A stretch of 64,000 bases of DNA from an uncultured Clostridia bacterium. GTDB taxonomy: Bacteria > Bacillota > Clostridia > Christensenellales > Borkfalkiaceae. Under the pieces are notes generated by a model. It had not been told where the DNA came from. It saw nothing but the letters and a program-made list of their open reading frames with translations, and ran no database searches. Within the stretch, counting starts at the first letter, position 1. Each line of letters opens with the position of its first letter. Location of the stretch: contig CALVMH010000007.1 in the NCBI GenBank assembly GCA_944343275.1, forward strand, positions 26,604-90,603, read 5' to 3'. Positions 46,922 through 55,397 of the stretch are shown here, piece by piece. The position numbers and the translations under genes were made by a program.

Positions 46922-47974
46922 TCACTCCCCTTTGCCGTGGTTGGGCGAAGCGGGCGGCGTCTGTGCGGGCGTGCGCCCCCCTTTGCCCTGCGGCTGTTTG
47001 CCGGACGGATGCTCGCGCTTGTCGCGTCCCGCCCACTTTTTTTTGCCCTGTGCGCCGCCCGCAAACGGCTTGCGCCCGTTCTCGCGGACGGGGCGCGGCT
47101 TCTCGCCGTCCTCCCTGTGCGGCTCCTTGTTCTCCTCCCCGCGCGGCGCGGCGGGCGCACGATCGGGTTCCGCATGCTGCACGTCGTCAACGGGGAAGTC
47201 GCGGTAGACGAGGGCGCCGTCCTTTTCGATCTTGACGCGCACCGTCATTTTCAGCATGTTGGCGGACGTCACCGTCCCCTTGCCCTCCGGCGTTGCGACG
47301 GTCGCGCCGAGGCGGGGGACCCGCTTACACGCCGAAGCATAGTACTCGTCCTCATAGGCAAGGCAGCACATGAGCCTGCCGCACAGCCCGCTGATCTTGC
47401 CGGGATTGAGGGAAAGCCCCTGATTTTTCGCCATCTTGATGCTGACCTTTTTCAGCTCCGTCATGCTGCCCGCACAGCAGACCGCCCTGCCGCAGGGCGC
47501 AATGCCGCCCAGGATGCGCGCTTCGTCGCGGATGCCCACCTGACGGAGCTCGATGCGCATGTGAAAGAGCGCGGCGAGATCGCGGACCAGCTCGCGGAAG
47601 TCAACGCGGCTCTCCGCCGTGAAGGTGAACACCACCTTGCCGCCGTCGAAGGTGAACTCGCAGTCGATGAGCTTCATGGGAAGCCCGTGCTCGGCGATCT
47701 TCTCCTTGCACAGCCGCATCGCTTCGGGACGGCGCGCCTCATGTTCCGCAACGGCGGCTTCATCCCGTTCGGTCGCGGGACGGACGACGTTTTTGAGCGG
47801 CTGAACGAGCTGATCGTCCAAAACGTCCGCTTTGGGTTGAACGACGACGGCATACTCTAAGCCACGGGACGTTTCGACGACGACCCCCTGCCCCTTTTCG
47901 AGCGCAAAGCCGCCCGTTCCGAAATAGTAGGACTTGCAGCCCCGTTTGAATCTGACTACGACAACTTCTGCCAT
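46922..47974 (-). CDS. ricT: PSP1 domain protein RicT (YaaT)
   Basis: The 350-residue protein has the PSP1 domain (about 60-260) with the cysteine clusters APCGRAVCCAG and LCGRLMCCLAYE, which in the Ric complex bind [4Fe-4S] clusters. In Bacillus, RicT with RicA and RicF speeds RNA processing and phosphorelay events. The C-terminal 80 residues are Pro/Lys/Gly-rich and probably disordered, longer than usual. The start overlaps the holB end; GGAGAGAGAAC precedes ATG. Confidence 0.9.
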   Translation of the reverse strand: MAEVVVVRFKRGCKSYYFGTGGFALEKGQGVVVETSRGLEYAVVVQPKADVLDDQLVQPLKNVVRPATERDEAAVAEHEARRPEAMRLCKEKIAEHGLPMKLIDCEFTFDGGKVVFTFTAESRVDFRELVRDLAALFHMRIELRQVGIRDEARILGGIAPCGRAVCCAGSMTELKKVSIKMAKNQGLSLNPGKISGLCGRLMCCLAYEDEYYASACKRVPRLGATVATPEGKGTVTSANMLKMTVRVKIEKDGALVYRDFPVDDVQHAEPDRAPAAPRGEENKEPHREDGEKPRPVRENGRKPFAGGAQGKKKWAGRDKREHPSGKQPQGKGGRTPAQTPPASPNHGKGE

Positions 47975-48891
47975 TGTTCTCTCTCCTTCTGGATGCGCAG
48001 GGCGAGCGAGAGCGCCGCCTGCGCGGGATTGGAATGAAATGCAACGTCCCGTTCCGCCTCGGCGGAAAACGAGAGCGCCGCCGTGAGCACGCCTGCGGGA
48101 TACTTCCCCGAAAGCGCTGCGAGGTCCCGTCCGGGAAGGGCGGCGTACTTCCCCTGCCCCGTCTGCGTCAGCAGCACGTCGCGCAGGACGAGCCGCAGCG
48201 CGGAAAAAAAGGACGCCCCCCGCTCCCCCGCCGCACGGCAGACGGCGGGAACGTCGTCCTGCGACAAAAAGCGCAGGGCGAGGCGGAAGTCCTCTCCCCC
48301 GCCCGCAAGCAGCCGTTCGCCTGCCGACAAAATGCCGCCGCACGCCGCAGCCGCCGCCTGCACGCCCGCCTCCTGCGGGTGCATGCGGGCAAGCGCCGCC
48401 GCCGTCTCCGCCTCCGTAAAGGGCGCGACCTTGCGCACGTTGGCGCGCGAGAGCACGGTGGGGAGGACGGTATGTTCCGCCGACGCCCCCGCAAGGAAGA
48501 AAACGCCCGCGGGCGGCTCTTCGAGGAGCTTTAAGAGCTTGTTCTGCACGAGGGGGGTGACGGTGTGGAACGCGTCGAGCACAAAGAGTTTTTTCACCCC
48601 TTCGACGGGGCGGAGCTGACTCTCGTCGGCGATCTCCCCCGCCATGTCCGCCGTGAGCTTTCCGCCCGCGGGCGGGAAGAAAAGGCAGTCGGAGAAGCTC
48701 TCCGCGGCGATAAGGTTCGCCGTGCGGGAGCCGTCCTCCGCGCCGAAAAACGCCTTGGCGCACTCAGTGAGGAAGGCGCGCAGATACACTTCATCCGGGA
48801 ACAGGACGAGGGTGAAGTGTGCCGTGTCTCCCCGCGCGGCGCTCTGCGCGAAGACACGGTATACGGTTGTGGAGCGAAAGAGCTGCCGCAT
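47956..48891 (-). CDS. holB: DNA polymerase III delta' subunit-like protein
   Basis: The 311-residue protein fits the N-terminal AAA+ and collar layout of delta' subunits, with VKKLFVLDAFHTVTPLVQNKLLKLLEEPPAG (quoted in parts: KKLFVLDAFHTVTP and QNKLLKLLEEPP) and VLSRANVRKVAPF. No clear Walker A is visible, as in many delta' proteins, which do not need to bind ATP. It loads the sliding clamp with DnaX and HolA. It lies between the decarboxylase-like gene and ricT, as in Bacillus. GCAGGAGAATAGCG precedes ATG. Confidence 0.82.
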   Translation of the reverse strand: MRQLFRSTTVYRVFAQSAARGDTAHFTLVLFPDEVYLRAFLTECAKAFFGAEDGSRTANLIAAESFSDCLFFPPAGGKLTADMAGEIADESQLRPVEGVKKLFVLDAFHTVTPLVQNKLLKLLEEPPAGVFFLAGASAEHTVLPTVLSRANVRKVAPFTEAETAAALARMHPQEAGVQAAAAACGGILSAGERLLAGGGEDFRLALRFLSQDDVPAVCRAAGERGASFFSALRLVLRDVLLTQTGQGKYAALPGRDLAALSGKYPAGVLTAALSFSAEAERDVAFHSNPAQAALSLALRIQKEREQWQKLS

Positions 48892-48893
48892 CG

Positions 48894-50114
48894 CTATTCT
48901 CCTGCAAATACCGAGATCTTGCCGTCCGTCAGTCCGAAGGTGTGCCGCGCCCGTGCAAGGCGCGCGGCGGCGTCCGCCGTGACCACGTTCCCCGCAAGCA
49001 GCAGCGGGATACAGGGCGGCACCATGCCGCATGCACGCGCGCACACCTTGCCGACCGCCGCCTCCGGCGGGAGCAGGACCACGTTCCCCCCCGCCATGTC
49101 CGAGGTCTGCGCCGCAAAACGCATTTCCCCGCGCGGGAAATCCCGCAAAAGACGGACGAGCTTTTTAACTTCCCGCGCCTTGTTCGCGGGCGAAAGATAG
49201 CACAACAGAACGTTCCCGTCACTGAACTCCGCATAGACGCCGCGGCGTTCGAGAAAGCGCTGCGCCGCGTCCGCACATTCCCCGAACGGCAGAACGATCT
49301 TCGTCCAATCGTCGTTGGGGAGGGCGCCGAGCTGCTGTTTTGCCCACGCCGCAAGGCGTTCGAGGCGCGCGTTTTTGGGAAATTTCAACGCATATTCGAT
49401 GCTGGCGAGGATGGGATAGGAGGGCGACGACGTGCGGAAATGCGCCGCGCCCGCCGCAAGCGGCGCCGCCCACGCCCCCTTTGCGGAGACGACGGCACCC
49501 TGCGTCATGGCGGGCAGCGATTTGTGCACGCCGTCCACCCACATGTCCGCAAAGCGCGAGGCATGCAGCGCTTCTCCGTGCAGGTGCGAGCCGTGCGCCC
49601 CGTCGAGAAGAAGGGGCTTGCCCGCCGCCGTACACAGCGCCCGTGCCGCCGCGAGATCGGGAAAAAAGCCGTAGTAATCGGGCGAGGTCAGCAGCAGCGC
49701 ATCCGCCCCGCGGAGCGCCGCCTCCATCGCCTCCGCCGTCGGCTGACGGGGGATGCCCGCCGCCGCATCCTGCGCGATGAGAACGGGAGAAAGCCCCAAC
49801 ACCTCGCAGGCGTTCGCAACGCTCCTGTGGGCATACGCGGGCACGGCGATCCGCCGCACCCCCTCGGCACGCAGGGCATAGAGCATGGCATACACGCCGC
49901 AGGTGGAGCCGTCCGTCAGGAAAAAGCTCCTGTCCGCGCCCAGGATGCGGGCGGCGTCCGCCTCGGCAAGCGCGAGGACGCCCTTGGGGTCGGACAGATC
50001 GTCCGAATAGGAGAGTTCCGTGATGTCCGCGCCGCGGCGCTTGTGCCCCGGCGTGTGAAAGGAGATGTGCCGCCCCTGCGCGCGCAGCATGTCTGTGATA
50101 TACAGGCGCGTCAT
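48894..50114 (-). CDS. Orn/Lys/Arg decarboxylase-like PLP enzyme (YaaO type)
   Basis: The 406-residue protein has SFHTPGHKRR near 18-27, FFLTDGSTCGVYA, LLLDGAHGSH and the PLP lysine in WVDGVHKSLPAMTQGA. This is the group III decarboxylase fold shared with lysine and arginine decarboxylases. YaaO-type genes sit beside tmk and holB in Firmicutes; here tmk is missing. The start overlaps the preceding stop by four bases, so it is coupled to the 50111-51079 gene. Confidence 0.85.
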   Translation of the reverse strand: MTRLYITDMLRAQGRHISFHTPGHKRRGADITELSYSDDLSDPKGVLALAEADAARILGADRSFFLTDGSTCGVYAMLYALRAEGVRRIAVPAYAHRSVANACEVLGLSPVLIAQDAAAGIPRQPTAEAMEAALRGADALLLTSPDYYGFFPDLAAARALCTAAGKPLLLDGAHGSHLHGEALHASRFADMWVDGVHKSLPAMTQGAVVSAKGAWAAPLAAGAAHFRTSSPSYPILASIEYALKFPKNARLERLAAWAKQQLGALPNDDWTKIVLPFGECADAAQRFLERRGVYAEFSDGNVLLCYLSPANKAREVKKLVRLLRDFPRGEMRFAAQTSDMAGGNVVLLPPEAAVGKVCARACGMVPPCIPLLLAGNVVTADAAARLARARHTFGLTDGKISVFAGE

Positions 50115-51079
50115 TTCCCGTAGTGCTCTAACAGGTAGTTGAGGAAGGAGACCGTCTCGAAATTGAGGTCGTTCCCGTTCAGATAGTTGTTATAGAGGAT
50201 GACGAGGTTGACGTTCTCGGTGGTCTGCTTGCCCTCTCCGTCCTTATAATAGACGAGCTTTTTGAGCTGAGCGAGCCCTTCCACGTTGATGCCGATGCTG
50301 CGGGAGACGGGCGTTCCGTCCTCCTCCGTCCGGGTGTGGACGGTGTGGGAGAGCGTGCCCGCCTTGAACGCCGCGTCCACGGCGAGGTAGTCCTCGCGCA
50401 AGTCGAGAAGGCGCTGCTCCTCCTCCTTGACGCCCGCCTCTTTTTGTTCCTGCGTCTTGTAGCGCTTATCGTCCCCGTTGCGGGCGAGGAACGCCTCGCG
50501 CGGGGTGCGTTCGCCGTCAAAGGCGGCGTCCGTGCGCCAATCGTCGCCGAAAAATTCGCAAAGATACGCCTCGCACTGCTCCATGTAGTACTGCGTATCA
50601 TAGACGACGGTGGGCGTTCCGGGACCGCTGTACGCCCCGTCGAACGCAAAGGAATACAGCTGCGACTCTTGTGCGATGACCTTCTCGCCGTCCTCGATGA
50701 CTTCGTTCCCGTCCTCGTCCGTCTTATAGACGCGGTTATCCGTCATGAACATCACCGTGCCCTGTCCCGCCGCGCGGCGGGCAGTGTAGATGGTAGACGA
50801 ATAGGAACTTGCCGAAAAGCTCTCCGTCGTGACGGAAAGAACGTCATAGGAGAGTGCGCCGCGCGACTCGATGTCCGCGCCAAGTCCCGAAAATTCCGTC
50901 GTCGCGCTGAGGTCTGTATAGGCATAAACGGTATATTCCTGCCACTGCTTGGGGCGCGTCGCCGTCATGGTGAAGAGCAGGATGAGCACAAGGACAAAGG
51001 CGGCGATGGTGACGAGCATTTTCAGCCAATCATAGGAAACAAGATTTGCGAGCCTGTGTTTTGTGATGCGTGCGTCCAA
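50111..51079 (-). CDS. Single-pass membrane protein of unknown function
   Basis: The 322-residue protein has a short basic cytoplasmic start, one membrane helix (about 21-42, MLVTIAAFVLVLILLFTM) and a large outside part (about 45-322) rich in Asp, Glu, Thr and Tyr. No known domain is recognised. AGGAGGAAGTTTTGG precedes ATG. It begins just after the lysS terminator and is followed without a gap by the decarboxylase-like gene. Confidence 0.7.
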   Translation of the reverse strand: MDARITKHRLANLVSYDWLKMLVTIAAFVLVLILLFTMTATRPKQWQEYTVYAYTDLSATTEFSGLGADIESRGALSYDVLSVTTESFSASSYSSTIYTARRAAGQGTVMFMTDNRVYKTDEDGNEVIEDGEKVIAQESQLYSFAFDGAYSGPGTPTVVYDTQYYMEQCEAYLCEFFGDDWRTDAAFDGERTPREAFLARNGDDKRYKTQEQKEAGVKEEEQRLLDLREDYLAVDAAFKAGTLSHTVHTRTEEDGTPVSRSIGINVEGLAQLKKLVYYKDGEGKQTTENVNLVILYNNYLNGNDLNFETVSFLNYLLEHYGK

Positions 51080-51087
51080 AACTTCCT

Positions 51088-51116
51088 CCTGAAAAGGGCA
51101 CGGAAAAGCTCCGTGC
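51088..51116 (-). terminator. Terminator of greA-lysS
   Basis: GGGCACGGA and TCCGTGCCC pair and are followed by TTTTC on the minus strand, after the lysS stop. Confidence 0.8.
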
Positions 51117-51125
51117 CCGCGCTTT

Positions 51126-52616
51126 CTATTTTTTGGGCTTCATCGTGGGGAACAGGAGAACGTCACGGATGCTTGCGCTGTCCGTGAGCAGCATGACGAG
51201 GCGGTCGACGCCCATGCCCAATCCTCCCGTGGGCGGCATGCCGTATTCGAGGGCATTCAAAAAGTCCTCGTCCACCTCGGCGTTCGCGCCCTGCGCGCGC
51301 TTCTTTGCCGCCTGCGCCTCCATGCGGGCGCGCTGGTCGACGGGATCGTTGAGCTCGGAGAAGGCGTTGCCCATCTCCATGCCGCCGATGAAATATTCGA
51401 AGCGCTCCGTCATGGAGGGGTCCTCCGGCTTGCGCTTGGCAAGCGGGCTGATCTCCACGGGATAGTCGTAAATGAACGTGGGCTGAACGAGCTTGTCCTC
51501 GACGAAGGCATCGAAGAACGCCGAGAGGATGTGCCCCTTCGTGTCCTTCCCCTTTTCAAGTTCCACGCCGTGCGCCTTTGCGGCGGCGCGCGCCTCCGCA
51601 TCGGAAGAAAGGGCGGCAAAATCCACGCCCGCGTACTTTTTCACCGCTTCGGTCATGGTGAGGCGCTCCCACCTTGAAAGGTCGATGACGTTGCCGCGGA
51701 AGGGCACCTGCAATGTGCCGCATACCCGTTCGGCGACCGTCTTGTACAGCCCTTCGATGAAGTCCATCATGTAGCGGTAGTCGGCGTAAGCCTCGTACAT
51801 CTCGATGGTGGTGAACTCCGGATTGTGGGAGGAATCCATGCCCTCGTTGCGGAAGATGCGCCCCACTTCATACACCTTTTCGTACCCGCCCACGATGAGG
51901 CGCTTCAAGTAAAGTTCCGTCTCGATGCGCAGGTACATGTCGAGGTCGAGCGCGTTGTGATGCGTCTTGAAGGGGCGGGCGTCCGCGCCGATCTCCAAGG
52001 TGAGAAGAACGGGCGTCTCCACCTCCATATAGCCGTGTGTGTCCAGATAGGCGCGCACCTCGCGCAAAATGGCGGCACGGCGGCGGAACGTCTCCCTGAC
52101 GCCCTCATTCATGATGAGATCGACATGCCTGAGGCGATACTTCATGTCGATGTTCTGCAAGCCGTTGTACTTTTCGGGCAGCGGCAGCAGCGCCTTGGAA
52201 AGCAGTTCCAGCGCCGTTGCATGAACGGTGACTTCCCCCGTCTGCGTCTTGAAGACGGTGCCCGTGACGCCCACGATGTCGCCGATGTCGAAGTCCTTTT
52301 TATAGGACATATACTTCTCTTCCCCGACGTCCTGGCGGGTGACGTAGATCTGAAGGTCTCCCTCGCCGTCGCGCAGGTGGGAAAAGGACGCCTTGCCCAT
52401 CACGCGGCGGGACATGAGCCTGCCCGCGACGCGCACTTCCTGCCCTTCCAGCGCGGCAAAATCCTCCTTCACCTGCGCGGAATGCGCCGTGACGGAAAAC
52501 TTGGTGATGCGATAGGGATCGTGTCCCTCTTCGACGAGCTTTTTGAGTTTTTCGCGGCGGATGCGCGCCTGCTCGATGAGCGCCTCGCCCTCCGCTTCCG
52601 GTCTGTTCTCTTCCAT
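51126..52616 (-). CDS. lysS: Lysyl-tRNA synthetase, class II
   Basis: The 496-residue protein has an OB-fold anticodon domain (about 60-160, VRVAGRLMSRRVMGKASF) and the class II core: motif 2 FRNEGMDSSHNPEFTTIE and motif 3 GLGMGVDRLVML. It charges tRNA-Lys. It lies five bases after greA in the same operon, a common clostridial pair. The leader shows no T-box. Confidence 0.97.
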   Translation of the reverse strand: MEENRPEAEGEALIEQARIRREKLKKLVEEGHDPYRITKFSVTAHSAQVKEDFAALEGQEVRVAGRLMSRRVMGKASFSHLRDGEGDLQIYVTRQDVGEEKYMSYKKDFDIGDIVGVTGTVFKTQTGEVTVHATALELLSKALLPLPEKYNGLQNIDMKYRLRHVDLIMNEGVRETFRRRAAILREVRAYLDTHGYMEVETPVLLTLEIGADARPFKTHHNALDLDMYLRIETELYLKRLIVGGYEKVYEVGRIFRNEGMDSSHNPEFTTIEMYEAYADYRYMMDFIEGLYKTVAERVCGTLQVPFRGNVIDLSRWERLTMTEAVKKYAGVDFAALSSDAEARAAAKAHGVELEKGKDTKGHILSAFFDAFVEDKLVQPTFIYDYPVEISPLAKRKPEDPSMTERFEYFIGGMEMGNAFSELNDPVDQRARMEAQAAKKRAQGANAEVDEDFLNALEYGMPPTGGLGMGVDRLVMLLTDSASIRDVLLFPTMKPKK

Positions 52617-52620
52617 GATG

Positions 52621-53085
52621 TTATTCGATCCTGAGGATCCTGAGCTGATATTCTCCGTTGGGCGCCTGCACGGTGACGGTGTCCCCCACCTTCTTGCCGA
52701 TGAGCGCCGCGCCCACGGGGGATTCGTTGGAGATGATGTTCTCCATGGGGTCCGCCTCCGTCGTGCCCATGATGGTATAGACGACGTCCTCGTTGAAATC
52801 CACGTCGTGCACGGTCACCCTGGACCCGAAATGCACGGCGGAATTGTCCGCGCTCTCTTCGACGATGCGCGCATTCTTCACCTTGTATTCCAGCTCCTCG
52901 ATCGCGCGTTCATTGGACGCCTGTTCGTTGCGCGCCGCGTCGTATTCGGCGTTCTCCGACAGATCGCCGTGGCTGCGCGCCTCGGCAATGCGCTGCACGA
53001 TCTCCGCGCGCTTGACCTTTTGCAGGTATTCGAGTTCCTTGACCGCCTCGTCATAGCCCTGCTGCGACATGAGAAATTCTGCCAT
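52621..53085 (-). CDS. greA: Transcript cleavage factor GreA
   Basis: The 154-residue protein has the coiled-coil N-terminal part (MSQQGYDEAVKELEYLQKV) with the acidic tip DLSENAEYDAA near 44, and the C-terminal FKBP-like domain (GSRVTVHD, SPVGAALIGKKVGD). GreA rescues backtracked RNA polymerase. The start at 53085 gives the standard length. It is the first gene of greA-lysS. Confidence 0.97.
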   Translation of the reverse strand: MAEFLMSQQGYDEAVKELEYLQKVKRAEIVQRIAEARSHGDLSENAEYDAARNEQASNERAIEELEYKVKNARIVEESADNSAVHFGSRVTVHDVDFNEDVVYTIMGTTEADPMENIISNESPVGAALIGKKVGDTVTVQAPNGEYQLRILRIE

Positions 53086-53178
53086 CTTGTTTCTTACCCC
53101 TCGCTTTTTTCCGCGCACAGGCGCGAAAAATCTAAATGGACCCCCGCACGCCTTTTTTTGCGGGAGTCTTCCGAAAGA

Positions 53179-53249
53179 CCCGTGACTCCTTACGAAGTCA
53201 CGGGCTCTCTCATCTGCTCTATTATATGGCATTTGCGGGAATTTGTCAA
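53179..53249 (-). promoter_or_regulatory. greA-lysS promoter and leader hairpin
   Basis: TTGACA (53244-53249) and TATAAT (53221-53226) on the minus strand are 17 bases apart. The leader of about 130 bases contains CCCGTGACTT / AAGTCACGGG-type hairpin at 53179-53206 with TAAGGAG in its loop region. Confidence 0.7.
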
Positions 53250-53264
53250 CCCGTTTGCCCCGCG

Positions 53265-54443
53265 TTACGCATTTTTCCGCAATTTTTCCACAAAGCGGGC
53301 GATGCGCGCCGCCGCCTCTTTGAGTTCGTCCATGCCCGTCGCATACGAACAGCGCACGTGATATTCCCCGCAGGCGCCGAACGCGCTCCCCGGAACGACG
53401 GCGACCTGCTCCTCTTGCAGCAGCCGTTCGGCAAAGCTCTCCCCCGTAAGGGACGTCGCCTGCACCGAAGGGAAGACGTAGAACGCGCCGCGCGGCTCGA
53501 AGCAGGAAAGTCCCATCCGGTTGAACGCCTCGACGAGGAAGCGGCGGCGGCGGTCATACTCGGAGCGCATCTGCGCGACGGAGGAAAACCCGTCCGCAAA
53601 GCCGTCCGTAAGCGCGGCGACGGCGGCGTGCTGCGCGATGCGCGGCGCGCAGAGCATGGTGTACTGATGCACTTTGAGCATGGCGCCGAGCAGCGGCTGC
53701 GGCGCGCAGGCATAGCCGATGCGCCAGCCCGTCATCGCAAACGCCTTGGAGAACCCGGAAAGGAGCACGGTGCGCTCCTTCATTCCCGCAAAGGACGCCA
53801 CGGAACAGTGCGACGACCCGTAGGTAAGTTCCGCATAAATTTCATCGGAGATGACGAGCAGGTCATGTTTTTCGAGGACGGGCACGATCTTGGCAAGCTG
53901 TTCCCCGGTCATGATGCCGCCCGTCGGATTGTTGGGATAGGCGAGGATGATGGACTTGGTGCGCGGCGTGAGCGCCTCCTCGATCGCTTCGGGCGTCAGG
54001 ATAAAGCCGTTGTCCGCCGTGCACCTGACGGGAACGGCGACGCCCCCGCACAGCGCAATGATGGGCGCATAGGAGACATAGGCTGGATCGGGCACGAGCA
54101 CTTCGTCCCCCGCCTCGCAGGTGGTGCGGATGGCGAGGTCGATGCCCTCGCTCGCGCCCACGGTGACGATGATCTCCTCCGGGGAATAGGAGACGGAAAA
54201 CCGCTCCGCAAGATAGCGGGAAATGAGCTCGCGCAGTTCTTTGAGCCCCTTGTTCCCCGTATAGGAGGTATACCCCTTTTGCAGCGAACGGATGCCCGCG
54301 CTGCGGATGTCCCACGGGGTGACAAAGTCGGGTTCGCCCACGCCGAGGGAGATGGCGTCGGGCAGCGTCTCGACGATGTCGAAATATTTTCTGATCCCGC
54401 TCGGCTTCAACGCCTTGGCGCGGTCGGTGAGAAAATCCCTCAT
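53265..54443 (-). CDS. Class I pyridoxal-phosphate aminotransferase
   Basis: The 392-residue protein shows SLGVGEPDFVTP, YTGNKGLKELR, YPNNPTGG, LLVISDEIYAELTYG and the PLP lysine in SGFSKAFAMTGWRIGY. This is the aspartate/alanine aminotransferase fold. The start overlaps the Lrp/AsnC-type regulator by four bases, so both are one unit, and that regulator likely senses an amino acid linked to this enzyme. The exact substrate is not readable. Confidence 0.92.
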   Translation of the reverse strand: MRDFLTDRAKALKPSGIRKYFDIVETLPDAISLGVGEPDFVTPWDIRSAGIRSLQKGYTSYTGNKGLKELRELISRYLAERFSVSYSPEEIIVTVGASEGIDLAIRTTCEAGDEVLVPDPAYVSYAPIIALCGGVAVPVRCTADNGFILTPEAIEEALTPRTKSIILAYPNNPTGGIMTGEQLAKIVPVLEKHDLLVISDEIYAELTYGSSHCSVASFAGMKERTVLLSGFSKAFAMTGWRIGYACAPQPLLGAMLKVHQYTMLCAPRIAQHAAVAALTDGFADGFSSVAQMRSEYDRRRRFLVEAFNRMGLSCFEPRGAFYVFPSVQATSLTGESFAERLLQEEQVAVVPGSAFGACGEYHVRCSYATGMDELKEAAARIARFVEKLRKNA

Positions 54444-54931
54444 GCCTGCACGGGAAGCCTGCGCTTCTTGTCCTTTTTGGTGGTGAGAGCTCCCTCGATC
54501 TTGTATTTTTTGAGAATGAAGTGCGTCGCCGTCGAAAGCACGCAGTCAAAGGTGGAGATGCACTCGGAGACAAAGCGCGAGACGGACTTGATGGACCCCG
54601 CCTCCACGATGACGAGCAGGTCATACGCGCCGCTCATGAGATAGAGCGTCTTGACTTCCTCGTGCTGCGCAAGTTCTTCGGCGATACCGTCGAACCCCGA
54701 CCCGCCGCGGGGCGCGATCTTCACTTCGATGAGCGCTTCGACGCATTCGTCCTCTTCCTCATCGAGGTTGGCGATCGCCGTATATTTTACGATGGTGCCG
54801 CGCCGCTCCATGGCGCGCACGGCGTCTGCGACCGTCTTGGCGTCTTCCCCCAGCATGACGGCGATCTGTGCCGCATCCGTGCGGCTATCCTCTTCCAGGA
54901 TCCCGAGAATCTCTTTTTCCAGCTTGTTCAT
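54440..54931 (-). CDS. Lrp/AsnC family transcriptional regulator
   Basis: The 163-residue protein has an N-terminal winged helix (about 1-55, LEKEILGILEEDSRTDAAQIA, then RRGTIVKY) and a C-terminal RAM/effector domain (about 65-145, with HEEVKTLYLMSGAYDLLVIV). GGGAGGCATCGC precedes ATG. The promoter TTGACT-17-TATAAT lies at 54960-54988 on the minus strand. It is coupled to the aminotransferase gene. Confidence 0.92.
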   Translation of the reverse strand: MNKLEKEILGILEEDSRTDAAQIAVMLGEDAKTVADAVRAMERRGTIVKYTAIANLDEEEDECVEALIEVKIAPRGGSGFDGIAEELAQHEEVKTLYLMSGAYDLLVIVEAGSIKSVSRFVSECISTFDCVLSTATHFILKKYKIEGALTTKKDKKRRLPVQA

Positions 54932-54959
54932 GCGATGCCTCCCGCGTTTCTTACAAAAT

Positions 54960-54988
54960 ATTATACAGGAGCGCGCCGCGCAAGTCAA
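54960..54988 (-). promoter_or_regulatory. Promoter of the Lrp-aminotransferase operon
   Basis: TTGACT (54983-54988) and TATAAT (54960-54965) on the minus strand are 17 bases apart; the divergent 55031 gene has its promoter next to it. Confidence 0.75.
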
Positions 54989-54995
54989 ATTATAT

Positions 54996-55024
54996 TTGCT
55001 TTTTTTGCGGAAATTTCGTATAAT
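54996..55024 (+). promoter_or_regulatory. Promoter of the 55031-55288 gene
   Basis: TTGCTT (54996-55001) and TATAAT (55019-55024) are 17 bases apart, with the ATG six bases after the -10 box. Confidence 0.7.
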
Positions 55025-55030
55025 GGATGC

Positions 55031-55288
55031 ATGTTCCGCATCTGGGCAAAAATTTTTGCGGACGGGCACATCGTCCGTCAGACGACTTACGAACGCACGG
55101 AGAAATTTTCCTATGCGCAGTTTTTTACCTATCTTGCGGAGATCTGCGACACGCTCGACATCCCCACGCCCGTCCTTCTTAAACCGCATATCTTCAACTA
55201 TGCGAAGTTCAACCACGCCGTCTTCCGTCCGTCCGATTTTCTGGAAGCCGTCCCGTTTGACAGGCTGGTGCTGGAAAACATCCTATAA
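55031..55288 (+). CDS. Conserved-type small protein, 85 aa
   Basis: The protein starts MFRIWAKIFADGHIVRQTT and has a beta-strand-rich first part and helical middle (FFTYLAEICDTLDIPTPVLL). I recall similar short proteins in Clostridia without known function. The ATG lies at the expected transcription start, six bases after TATAAT, and no Shine-Dalgarno sequence exists, so the mRNA is probably leaderless. It is divergent from the Lrp gene. Confidence 0.7.
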   Translation: MFRIWAKIFADGHIVRQTTYERTEKFSYAQFFTYLAEICDTLDIPTPVLLKPHIFNYAKFNHAVFRPSDFLEAVPFDRLVLENIL

Positions 55289-55337
55289 ACGGTCCGCCGC
55301 GCATTCGGGCGCAAAGGCAGGGCACGCATGCAAGCAA

Positions 55338-55368
55338 AAGGCATTCCGCGGCTGCGGAATGCCTTTTA
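55338..55368. terminator. Bidirectional terminator
   Basis: AAAAGGCATTCCGC and GCGGAATGCCTTTT pair around GGCT, between convergent genes. Confidence 0.85.
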
Positions 55369-55397
55369 TCATAGGGCGGCTGCGCCCTGCGCGGGGC

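Noticed and set aside
52617-53260. T-box in the greA-lysS leader
   Set aside because: The T-box bulge sequence for tRNA acceptor pairing is absent; only a simple hairpin is visible.
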